DNA from: SVTX01 sp045577415
GTDB lineage: Bacteria > Bacillota > Clostridia > Oscillospirales > CAG-272
NCBI GenBank assembly: GCA_045577415.1
Contig: JAZNII010000156.1
Location: forward strand, 1-16,262
DNA length: 16,262 nucleotides
Direction: 5' to 3'
The notes under the pieces are model-generated. The model saw only the letters and a program-made list of their open reading frames with translations, did not search any database and was not told the origin of the DNA. Of this stretch, positions 5,569 to 11,448 are shown piece after piece. The translations under genes and the position numbers were made by a program. Every line of letters begins with the position of its first letter. The first letter of the stretch is position 1.

Positions 5569-6975
5569 TTAATCAAGGAAGCCCTTGTAGTTACGCATTG
5601 TAAGCTGTGCCTCAAGCTCTCTTACGGTCTCAAGAATAACACCGACAACGATAAGCACGGAGGTACCTGCGAATGCAAGGGTTGCGAAGGAGGAGGATCC
5701 GTGAGAGTAGAAGTTCTGGATCGCGTCAAGAACGGTGTTGCTACCGACGACATAGTTGAGTTCAACCAATGTCTGGAATACGGCAACGATCATCTTGGGG
5801 ACCTCGGAAACTACGCAGAGGAACACTGCTCCGATAAATGTGATTCTGTTGAGGATCTTGCGGATATAATCGCTCGTAGGCTTACCGGGACGGATTCCGG
5901 GAACCGCGCCGCCGTTGTTTCTGATATTGTTAGCAACTTCAACAGGGTTGAAGGAGATCATAATATAGAAGTAAGCGAAAGCGAAGAGTAGGATCATCGA
6001 CACAAGCACGTAAAGGGGCTTGGTATAGTGGAAATAGTTGTTAGACAGCATTACGAGCCAGTCTGCATTGTTTCCAAATACCTGCGCCAGAGTGCCGGGA
6101 ATAGAAACGATCGAGTTTGCAAAGATAACGGGCATAACGCCTGCCATGTTAAGCTTGAGGGGAAGATTGGAGGACTGACCGCCGTACATCTTTCTGCCGA
6201 CAACCTTCTTTGCATACTGAACGGGAATTCTTCTCTCGGAATCGTTAAACCAAACGATGAGCCAAACGATAGCAACGAGGAACGCAACGATGAGAAGCGT
6301 CCAAACGATGTCGATCACAAGACTTGTGATGTTATCTGCGTTTGCTTCTACGCTGACCTGTCCAATAGTGCTGCTGATCATCTTGTAAAGGTTTACGAAT
6401 ACCTGGGGAAGTCTTGCAATAATGTTTGCAAAAAGGATAATGGAGATACCGTTACCGATACCGAACTCATTTACCTTCTCGGCAAGCCACATAACGATAG
6501 CCGCACCTGCGCAGAAGCAAGCCGACATTACTGCGATCGCAAATACCTGATTGGTCGTACCAAGGTTTGCCAAGCCGGTATTTACAATAGTAAGAGAGTA
6601 ACCAACTGCTGTGATTAGCGCGAGCACCATGGTTACGATTCTCGTAATCATAGCGATCTTCTTCTTACCTGCCTCGCCGTCCTTAGCCATACGTTCAAGA
6701 GCGGGAATAGCGACAGTAAGAAGCTGCATGATAATCGACGACGTGATATAGGGAGATACCGAGAGGGCGAAAAGAGTCGCATTTGTAAACGCATCACCCA
6801 TGATCAGCTGCATAGCACCGAAGCTGTTCTGGAAATGCTGCGATACCAGTTCACTGTTTACCCACGGTACGGGGATACTACAACCCAAACGGTAAAGGAT
6901 AACGATAAGCAATGTGAAGAGGAGTTTAGTTTTAAGCTCCTGGGTCTTCCAAGCATTTTTTAACGTCTGAAACAT
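5569..6975 (-). CDS. secY: Protein translocase subunit SecY
   Basis: The 468-residue pore subunit of the SecYEG channel has ten predicted membrane segments, roughly 18-36, 66-90, 110-132, 145-166, 174-197, 218-244, 276-296, 320-343, 377-402 and 430-450. SecY hallmarks include 'ERRIPVQYA' (247-255), the cytosolic loop 'NNGGAVPGIRPGKPT' (353-367) and the end 'LEAQLTMRNYKGF'. It is about 37 residues longer than B. subtilis SecY, mostly from an enlarged external loop between TM9 and TM10 (about 403-430). AGGAGG (6984-6989), 8 nt before the ATG, is encoded by the last codons of rplO, so translation is probably coupled. Confidence 0.98.
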   Translation of the reverse strand: MFQTLKNAWKTQELKTKLLFTLLIVILYRLGCSIPVPWVNSELVSQHFQNSFGAMQLIMGDAFTNATLFALSVSPYITSSIIMQLLTVAIPALERMAKDGEAGKKKIAMITRIVTMVLALITAVGYSLTIVNTGLANLGTTNQVFAIAVMSACFCAGAAIVMWLAEKVNEFGIGNGISIILFANIIARLPQVFVNLYKMISSTIGQVSVEANADNITSLVIDIVWTLLIVAFLVAIVWLIVWFNDSERRIPVQYAKKVVGRKMYGGQSSNLPLKLNMAGVMPVIFANSIVSIPGTLAQVFGNNADWLVMLSNNYFHYTKPLYVLVSMILLFAFAYFYIMISFNPVEVANNIRNNGGAVPGIRPGKPTSDYIRKILNRITFIGAVFLCVVSEVPKMIVAVFQTLVELNYVVGSNTVLDAIQNFYSHGSSSFATLAFAGTSVLIVVGVILETVRELEAQLTMRNYKGFLD

Positions 6976-6978
6976 CCT

Positions 6979-7419
6979 TTATACCTCCTCTGCCTGTCCA
7001 CCTGCTGCTGTGATCTTTTCCTTAGCGGTTGCAGAGAAAACTGCAGCCTTAACAGTCAAGTTCTTTGTAAGCTCGCCGTTTCCGAGAACCTTAAGTCCAT
7101 CGAGAGACTTGCGAACTATCTTCTTTGCGAGGAGTGCCTCGAGATCAACTACTGCGCCGTTCTCAAATACGTTGAGTTCGGATACGTTAACTATTGCGTA
7201 GTTAGTAGCAAATCTGTTCTTAAAGCCTCTCTTAGGAAGCTTTCTGTAAAGAGGAAGCTGACCTCCCTCAAATCCGGGTCTTACACCGCCGCCGGAACGA
7301 GCGTTCTGACCCTTGTGACCCTTACCTGCAGTCTTACCGTTACCGGAGCCTGCGCCTCTACCCTTTCTCCAAGCAGCCTTAGCGGAGCCTGCAGCGGGCT
7401 TAAGTTCATTAAGTTTCAT
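6979..7419 (-). CDS. rplO: 50S ribosomal protein L15
   Basis: The product is 146 residues, normal for L15, a late-assembly large-subunit protein. The Gly/Lys/Arg-rich N-terminal extension that threads into rRNA is clear: 'RKGRGAGSGNGKTAGKGHKG' (18-37), then 'GFEGGQLPLYRKLPKRGF' (49-66). The globular C-terminal domain follows. The gene ends Glu-Glu-Val-stop, and those codons double as the secY Shine-Dalgarno with only 3 nt between stop and secY start. An AGGAGGTAT site lies upstream of its own ATG, 16 nt after rpmD. Confidence 0.98.
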   Translation of the reverse strand: MKLNELKPAAGSAKAAWRKGRGAGSGNGKTAGKGHKGQNARSGGGVRPGFEGGQLPLYRKLPKRGFKNRFATNYAIVNVSELNVFENGAVVDLEALLAKKIVRKSLDGLKVLGNGELTKNLTVKAAVFSATAKEKITAAGGQAEEV

Positions 7420-7435
7420 TCTCTGATACCTCCTA

Positions 7436-7615
7436 TTAGTCTTCTACGGTCTCAACCGTTACGAGGTGAGCGAGAACCTTGATCTTACCTGCAAGAACAG
7501 CGTCATCATTGTGAACGATAAAGTCACCGATCTTGTTGAGACCGAGGGACTTTGCGGTCGCTCTCTGATTGGGCTTCGTAGCGATAAGACTCTTTGTAAG
7601 TGTAACCTTTTTCAT
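7436..7615 (-). CDS. rpmD: 50S ribosomal protein L30
   Basis: A short ORF of 59 codons plus stop begins MKKVTLTKSLIATKPNQRAT and ends 'LAHLVTVETVED'. L30 is a small alpha/beta large-subunit protein; the family is about 55-60 residues. The typical 'TKSLIATKPNQRATAKSLGL' start of the fold, with Lys/Arg contacts to 23S rRNA, is intact, followed by 'IGDFIVHNDDAVLAGKIKVL'. The position between rpsE and rplO is the invariant spc-operon location, which supports the call despite the small size. Confidence 0.97.
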   Translation of the reverse strand: MKKVTLTKSLIATKPNQRATAKSLGLNKIGDFIVHNDDAVLAGKIKVLAHLVTVETVED

Positions 7616-7632
7616 TTTGTCTTACCCCCTTA

Positions 7633-8136
7633 TTAGCCTTTGACCTGCTCTACGCTGATCTCACGGATCTTCGCAACCTCTTCAGCAGTGCGGAGCTCTT
7701 TAAGTCCTTCCATAGTTGCCTTAACAACGTTGGTAGGATTGTTGGAACGGAGGCACTTAGCTCTGATGTTGGAGATACCTGCAGCCTCAAGAACTGCTCT
7801 TACTTTACCACCCGCGATGATACCGGTACCGAGGGCTGCGGGCTTAAGAAGCACCTTGCCTGCGCCGAATACACCGACAACCTCGTGGGGGATCGTTGTT
7901 CCCTTGAGGGAAACTGTGATCATATTCTTCTTTGCGTCTTCAATTCCCTTGCGGATAGCTTCGGGAACCTCAGCAGCCTTTCCGAGACCTACGCCAACAT
8001 GACCGTTGCCGTCACCGACAACCATGAGCGCTGCGAAACGTGCGATACGTCCGCCCTTAACGGTCTTGGAAACACGGTTCAGCGAGACGAGCTTCTCAGT
8101 AAGCTCAACCTCTGCCGGATTAAACTTGTATGCCAT
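7633..8136 (-). CDS. rpsE: 30S ribosomal protein S5
   Basis: The product is 167 residues, the normal length. S5 shapes the mRNA entry tunnel and affects decoding accuracy. The N-terminal dsRNA-binding-like domain shows 'RVSKTVKGGRIARFAALMVV' (21-40) and 'GDGNGHVGVGLGKAAEVPEA' (41-60). The C-terminal domain shows 'LKPAALGTGIIAGGKVRAVLE' and 'CLRSNNPTNVVKAT'. AGGAGG lies at 8146-8151. Unlike most genes here it has a 75-nt leader after rplR, containing an 8-bp perfect hairpin just before the ribosome binding site. Confidence 0.98.
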   Translation of the reverse strand: MAYKFNPAEVELTEKLVSLNRVSKTVKGGRIARFAALMVVGDGNGHVGVGLGKAAEVPEAIRKGIEDAKKNMITVSLKGTTIPHEVVGVFGAGKVLLKPAALGTGIIAGGKVRAVLEAAGISNIRAKCLRSNNPTNVVKATMEGLKELRTAEEVAKIREISVEQVKG

Positions 8137-8155
8137 TTCTGGTTTCCTCCTGAAT

Positions 8156-8180
8156 TGTTCAAATAAATGTTGTTTGAACA
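8156..8180 (-). other. Hairpin immediately upstream of the rpsE ribosome binding site
   Basis: There are eight perfect base pairs (8156-8163 with 8173-8180) around a 9-nt loop. On the minus-strand RNA the hairpin ends only 4 nt before AGGAGG of rpsE. There is no T-run, so it is not a terminator. It may affect initiation or protect processed mRNA. The structure is seen in sequence; the role is a guess. Confidence 0.5.
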
Positions 8181-8211
8181 GTGTATAAACCGGTTACTAA
8201 CCCAAGATGGA

Positions 8212-8571
8212 TTAGAACTTCAGGCCGCCCTCGCGAGCGCCGTCAGCCAATTCCGATACACGTCCGTGATAGAGATAGCCGCCTCTGTCGAATACGACTT
8301 CTTCAATGCCCATAGCTTTTGCCTTCTCTGCGATCATCTTACCGACCTCGCGAGCTGCAGCCTTATTGCCGCCGTTACCCTCGAAAGCTGCTCCGTAAGT
8401 AGAAGCGGAAACAAGGGTCTTTCCTGCAACGTCATCAATGATCTGTGCGGAAATGTTTGCGTTGGAACGATATACTGCAAGACGGGGACGTGCTGCAGTA
8501 CCCGAAATCTTTGCTCTGACTCTCTTATGTCTCTTAAGACGAGCCTTGTTGCTGTCCTTTCTTGATACCAT
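8212..8571 (-). CDS. rplR: 50S ribosomal protein L18
   Basis: The product is 119 residues, typical of L18, which binds 5S rRNA with L5 to build the central protuberance. The basic N-terminus 'MVSRKDSNKARLKRHKRVRA' leads to the conserved 'GTAARPRLAVYRSNANISAQIIDD' region (24-47). The C-terminal 'VVFDRGGYLYHGRVSELADGAREGGLKF' is intact. It follows rplF after 19 nt. There is a 75-nt gap to rpsE downstream. Confidence 0.98.
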   Translation of the reverse strand: MVSRKDSNKARLKRHKRVRAKISGTAARPRLAVYRSNANISAQIIDDVAGKTLVSASTYGAAFEGNGGNKAAAREVGKMIAEKAKAMGIEEVVFDRGGYLYHGRVSELADGAREGGLKF

Positions 8572-8590
8572 GTTACTCCACTCCTTTCAA

Positions 8591-9211
8591 TTATTTACCG
8601 GTCTTTCCGGCCTTACGACGAACATACTCGTCGACGTAACGGATTCCCTTGCCGTGATAAGGCTCGGGAGGACGCTTGCCTCTGATAACTGCTGCCATCT
8701 GACCAACCTCCTGCTTATCTGCACCGGTTACAACGATTACATTACCGCTGTTGACCTTTTCGGTGGTCATCTTGTCGATCTCCATAGCCTTGATCTCTGC
8801 CTCAGTGGGAACCATGAGCTTAACTGTGTCGGTCTCGCTGATAATGTACTTCTGCTGGGGAGTTCCCTTGCCGGGCATAAGCGAGTAACCAAGGTAAAGC
8901 TGAAGATCCTTGCCGGACTTAACTACCTTGTAACCAACTCCGATTACGAGAAGAACCTTCTTGTAGCCGGTATGAACGCCGGTTACCATGTTCTGAATGA
9001 GCGCACGGGTAAGACCGTGTACGCTTCTGTCCTCTTTTTCGTCAGTGGGACGCTCAACGATGACCTGGTTATTTTCAACCTTAATGGTCATTCTGTCGTT
9101 GAAGGACTGAGTAAGAGTTCCTACGGGACCCTTTGCGGTAACTGTGTTACCGTTAACTGTTACTGTTACACCTGCGGGAATTTCGACAGGCATTCTACCA
9201 ATTCTAGACAT
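8591..9211 (-). CDS. rplF: 50S ribosomal protein L6 with an internal insertion
   Basis: The product is 206 residues against about 177-180 in most bacteria. L6 lies at the base of the L7/L12 stalk near the sarcin-ricin loop. The N-terminal domain is normal: 'MSRIGRMPVEIPAGVTVTVN' and 'RSVHGLTRALIQNMVTGV' (62-79). The second domain begins at 'IGVGYKV' and reaches 'LYLGYS' (105-110), then carries about 27 extra residues somewhere in 111-158. The conserved end resumes at 'GADKQEVGQMAAVIRGKRPP' (163-182) and 'EPYHGKGIRY'. The reading frame is unbroken, so this is an in-frame insertion, not an error. Confidence 0.97.
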   Translation of the reverse strand: MSRIGRMPVEIPAGVTVTVNGNTVTAKGPVGTLTQSFNDRMTIKVENNQVIVERPTDEKEDRSVHGLTRALIQNMVTGVHTGYKKVLLVIGVGYKVVKSGKDLQLYLGYSLMPGKGTPQQKYIISETDTVKLMVPTEAEIKAMEIDKMTTEKVNSGNVIVVTGADKQEVGQMAAVIRGKRPPEPYHGKGIRYVDEYVRRKAGKTGK

Positions 9212-9232
9212 ATTAGTATTACCTCCTATCGA

Positions 9233-9628
9233 TTACCATACAAACGCGAGGACTTCGCCGCCGACCTTAGCCGCGCGAGCCTTCTTGTCTGTCATGATTC
9301 CTTTGGATGTGGAGACTATCGCGATACCAAGACCGTTCATAACCTGAGGCATATCCTCGTAGCCTGCGTAGATACGGAGACCGGGCTTAGAAACTCTCTT
9401 GAGACCTCTGATAACCTTTGTCTTGCCGAGGTACTTGAGGGTAACTCTGATGATACCCTGCTTACCGTCGTCAATAACCTCATAGCTCTTGATATAACCT
9501 TCTTCAACAAGGATATCAGCTATGGATTTCTTCATGTTGGATGCAGGAATGTCCACAGTCGCGTGCTTAGCGTTGCTAGCGTTGCGGATTCTTGTGAGCA
9601 TATCTGCAATTACGTCTGACATCTGCAT
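9233..9628 (-). CDS. rpsH: 30S ribosomal protein S8
   Basis: From the ATG at 9628 the product is 131 residues, the family length. It begins 'MQMSDVIADMLTRIRNAS', which lines up with the MVMTD start of B. subtilis S8. An in-frame ATG at 9649 would place the Shine-Dalgarno AGGAGG (9637-9642) inside the coding sequence and is rejected. S8 is a primary 16S-binding protein and, in E. coli, the translational repressor of the spc operon. The C-terminal 'VSTSKGIMTDKKARAAKVGGEVLAFVW' is typical. The gene is preceded by a roughly 300-nt structured non-coding stretch, unique in this operon. Confidence 0.97.
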   Translation of the reverse strand: MQMSDVIADMLTRIRNASNAKHATVDIPASNMKKSIADILVEEGYIKSYEVIDDGKQGIIRVTLKYLGKTKVIRGLKRVSKPGLRIYAGYEDMPQVMNGLGIAIVSTSKGIMTDKKARAAKVGGEVLAFVW

Positions 9629-9636
9629 TTTCTTAT

Positions 9637-9642
9637 CCTCCT
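9637..9642 (-). promoter_or_regulatory. Ribosome binding site deciding the rpsH start
   Basis: AGGAGG lies 8 nt before the ATG at 9628. A longer in-frame start at 9649 would include this site within the gene, and the extra residues do not match S8. The shorter start agrees with the family length. Confidence 0.88.
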
Positions 9643-9843
9643 GATGCAAGTATGTGTTTTTCTTGCTGCCGAAATCTTCTCGGCGGCATATCGGCGGTTA
9701 AGTCCAACCCGGAAAAGCTTCCGTAGATTAACTTCCTTCCGATAGTTAGGATTATTTTTGAAAAGCTCTCTTTTTAAGAGCAAATTCACTTTGTTTTTTG
9801 AGATTTTTTTCAAATCTCACTGTCTACCAGCAGTATTGGTAGG

Positions 9844-9934
9844 TAAATTTTGAGGTAGAATCGTCGATTGGGAGGTTCAAGACTTACAAGGCGTAAGTCG
9901 AACCGACCAAATCGGCGATTATAACCAAAATTTA
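9844..9934. repeat. 91-bp imperfect palindrome with 9-bp terminal inverted repeats (MITE-like or structured RNA)
   Basis: The outer arms are perfect 9-bp inverted repeats (9844-9852 and 9926-9934), and the central arms pair perfectly over 7 bp (9881-9887 with 9893-9899) around a 5-nt loop. In between, long stretches also pair with a few mismatches and bulges. Each arm contains its own small palindrome of the form AATCGnCGATT (9859-9869 and 9910-9920). Both outer ends carry TA. The right end directly abuts the rpsN stop codon. A TA-targeting miniature transposable element or an RNA hairpin are both possible. Confidence 0.55.
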
Positions 9935-10120
9935 TCACCAAGACGACTTCTTGACGCCGGGGATCTCGCCCTTGTATGCGAGATTTCTGAAGCAGATACG
10001 GCAGATACCGTACTTACGCATGTAAGCGTGAGGACGTCCGCAGATCTTGCAACGGTTGTACTCGCGAGTGGAGTACTTCTGAGTCTTCTGCTGCTTGAGT
10101 ATCATTGCTGTTTTAGCCAT
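9935..10120 (-). CDS. rpsN: 30S ribosomal protein S14, short zinc-binding (type Z)
   Basis: The product is 61 residues, the length of the zinc-containing S14 variant rather than the ~90-100-residue form. Zinc ligands Cys24, Cys27, Cys40 and Cys43 are in place ('CKICGRPH' and 'CRICFR'). The end 'YKGEIPGVKKSSW' is the standard type Z C-terminus. S14 assembles into the 30S head. GGAGGTAAC precedes the ATG, 16 nt after rplE. Its stop codon touches the 91-bp inverted-repeat element. Confidence 0.98.
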   Translation of the reverse strand: MAKTAMILKQQKTQKYSTREYNRCKICGRPHAYMRKYGICRICFRNLAYKGEIPGVKKSSW

Positions 10121-10136
10121 TTTCCGTTACCTCCGA

Positions 10137-10676
10137 TTATTTCGCAAAGGGAGCGCCCATAAGAGTGAGCAGCTCTCTTGCTTCGTCATCTGTCTGTGCA
10201 GTAGTTACAAAGCAGATGTCCATACCGCGGATCTTCTCAACCTTGTCGTACTCGATCTCGGGGAATATAAGCTGTTCCTTAAGACCGAGGGAGTAGTTGC
10301 CGCGACCGTCGAAAGCGTTGGGGTTGATACCCTTGAAGTCACGAACTCTGGGCAGAGCAAAGTTGAAGAGTCTGTCCATGAACTCGTACATCTTCTCACC
10401 GCGAAGGGTTACCTTTGCGCCGATCTTCATGCCCTGACGGAGCTTGAAGTTTGCTACGGACTTCTTTGCATAGGTGGGAACTGCCTTCTGACCGGTGATG
10501 ATGGTCAGGTCGTTGATTACGGAATCAATAACCTTGGTGTTATCCTTAGCGTCGCCTGCACCAACGTTGACAACGATCTTGTCAAGCTTGGGGATCTGCA
10601 TTACGCTCTTGTAGGAATACTTTTTCATAAGGGCGGGAGCAACCTCGGCCTTGTACATATCATTAAGTCTTGCCAT
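10137..10676 (-). CDS. rplE: 50S ribosomal protein L5
   Basis: The product is 179 residues, typical for L5, which binds 5S rRNA and contacts P-site tRNA at the central protuberance. Recognisable blocks are 'MARLNDMYKAEVAPALMKKY' (1-20), 'VMQIPKLDKIVVNVGAGDA' (25-43), 'TGQKAVPTYAKKSVANFKLR' (61-80) and 'LPRVRDFKGINPNAFDGRGN' (108-127). The end 'TAQTDDEARELLTLMGAPF' is normal. It follows rplX by 14 nt in the standard spc order. Confidence 0.98.
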   Translation of the reverse strand: MARLNDMYKAEVAPALMKKYSYKSVMQIPKLDKIVVNVGAGDAKDNTKVIDSVINDLTIITGQKAVPTYAKKSVANFKLRQGMKIGAKVTLRGEKMYEFMDRLFNFALPRVRDFKGINPNAFDGRGNYSLGLKEQLIFPEIEYDKVEKIRGMDICFVTTAQTDDEARELLTLMGAPFAK

Positions 10677-10690
10677 TGTTAATTCCCTCC

Positions 10691-11005
10691 TTAGTCAAAC
10701 TTGTGTCCGCACTTGCAAACGCGGATCTTCTTGCCGTCTACAACGGTGTGGTGAACTCTAACACCCTTGTCGCACTTGGGGCAGTAAAGAGCGACCTTGC
10801 TTGCGTACATAGCGCTTTCTGCGTCTACGATACCAGAGGTCTCACCCTGTCTGCGAGCCTTAACGTGCTTGTGGATAATACTTGCGCCCTTAACGATTAC
10901 CTTGCCCTCTGCGGGAGAAACTGCGATAACCTCGCCCTTTACTCCCTTGGAGTTACCGGAGAGAACTACAACGGTATCGCCTGTTTTAATATGAAGATTT
11001 GCCAT
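10691..11005 (-). CDS. rplX: 50S ribosomal protein L24 with C-terminal cysteine knuckle
   Basis: The product is 104 residues, normal for L24, an early-assembly protein near the exit tunnel. The KOW motif is at the N-terminus ('HIKTGDTVVVLSGNSKGVKG', 5-24). The C-terminal half carries the zinc-ribbon-like cysteines seen in part of the family: Cys75 and Cys78 ('CPKC'), then Cys97 and Cys99 ('VCKCG'). The second pair is spaced CxC, whereas cysteine-containing L24 proteins I know of have CxxC. GGAGGTAAC precedes the ATG, 17 nt after rplN. Confidence 0.98.
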   Translation of the reverse strand: MANLHIKTGDTVVVLSGNSKGVKGEVIAVSPAEGKVIVKGASIIHKHVKARRQGETSGIVDAESAMYASKVALYCPKCDKGVRVHHTVVDGKKIRVCKCGHKFD

Positions 11006-11022
11006 TGTTCGTTACCTCCTCT

Positions 11023-11391
11023 TTAAAGTACTTCGGGAGCGAGGGAGAGGATCTTAAGGAAATCCTTCTCACGAAGCTCTCTTGCTACGGGGCCAAAGAT
11101 ACGGGTACCCTTGGGGGTGTTGTCTTCTTTGATAATTACTGCTGCGTTCTCATCGAACTTGATGTAAGACCCGTCTGCACGCTTCATGCCGTGAGCGCTT
11201 CTTACTATTACAGCCTTTACTACGTCGCCCTTCTTAACCATGCCGCCGGGGATTGCCTTCTTAACGGAGCAAACCACTACGTCACCGATGTTAGCGTATC
11301 TGCGGCCTGTTCCGCCGAGAACGCGAATGCACATCAGCTCCTTAGCGCCGGTGTTGTCAGCGACCTTCATTAAAGATTGCTGTTGAATCAT
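11023..11391 (-). CDS. rplN: 50S ribosomal protein L14
   Basis: The product is 122 residues, the exact family length. L14 forms intersubunit bridges and is the docking site of the silencing factor RsfS. The beginning 'MIQQQSLMKVADNTGAKELM' and the segments 'GDVVVCSVKKAIPGG' (36-50) and 'FDENAAVIIKEDNTPKGTRI' (78-97) are highly conserved. The end 'FLKILSLAPEVL' is typical. It is the first gene of the spc block. A 57-nt gap after rpsQ holds a two-part hairpin just upstream of its AGGAGG site. Confidence 0.99.
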   Translation of the reverse strand: MIQQQSLMKVADNTGAKELMCIRVLGGTGRRYANIGDVVVCSVKKAIPGGMVKKGDVVKAVIVRSAHGMKRADGSYIKFDENAAVIIKEDNTPKGTRIFGPVARELREKDFLKILSLAPEVL

Positions 11392-11410
11392 TTCTTTTTC
11401 CTCCTACTGT

Positions 11411-11443
11411 TTCGAGTACGCTTCGACGTACCTACTATTCGAA
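11411..11443 (-). other. Bulged hairpin upstream of the rplN ribosome binding site
   Basis: An inner stem of 5 bp (11416-11420 with 11427-11431, loop of 6) sits inside an outer 5-bp stem (11411-11415 with 11439-11443), with a 7-nt bulge on one side. It lies a few bases before the rplN Shine-Dalgarno, at the junction of the S10 and spc blocks. It has no T-run, so it is unlikely to be a terminator. The function is unknown. Confidence 0.4.
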
Positions 11444-11448
11444 TTCAA

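Larger units (their letters stand above)
9629..9934 (-). other. Structured non-coding stretch between rpsN and rpsH
   Basis: This 306-nt gap interrupts an otherwise compact spc block. No convincing protein is encoded; a 67-codon Lys/Arg-rich frame overlaps the rpsH start and looks accidental. In order of transcription it holds a 91-bp inverted-repeat element (9934-9844) and a 6-bp hairpin (9842-9837 with 9829-9824). Next are an 8-bp hairpin (9819-9812 with 9806-9799), a 5-bp hairpin followed by TTTT (9781-9777 with 9769-9765) and a 5-bp hairpin (9723-9719 with 9714-9710). Last is a near-perfect 8-bp hairpin (9687-9680 with 9672-9665). The rpsH ribosome binding site (AGGAGG, 9642-9637) closes the region. 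The AT-rich middle could host an internal promoter, but no strong one was seen. Confidence 0.6.

Noticed and set aside
5541..5615. Upstream ATG extending adk by 25 residues
   Set aside because: The extension overlaps the end of secY and does not match adenylate kinase; GGAG lies at correct spacing for the ATG at 5540.
8438..9619. 393-codon plus-strand open frame opposite rplR, rplF and rpsH
   Set aside because: It spans three conserved genes and their gaps on the opposite strand; its Cys/Leu/Asn-rich composition is what reverse-reading of biased codons gives.
9610..9813. 67-codon Lys/Arg-rich frame between rpsN and rpsH
   Set aside because: It overlaps the rpsH start, shows no clear ribosome binding site, and its composition reflects AT-rich hairpin sequence; no family recognised.
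9799..9819. 8-bp hairpin considered as a terminator between rpsN and rpsH
   Set aside because: On the minus strand it is followed by an A-run, not a T-run, and on the plus strand there is no T-run after it.
9918..9923. TATAAT on the minus strand just after rpsN, possible internal promoter
   Set aside because: No acceptable -35 box at 16-18 nt upstream and no extended -10; it lies inside the arm of the 91-bp palindrome, so the match may be incidental.
9850..9925. tRNA-like look of the GGTTCGA-type segment in the 91-bp element
   Set aside because: No acceptor stem, anticodon arm or D-arm can be fitted; the segment is part of a long hairpin.
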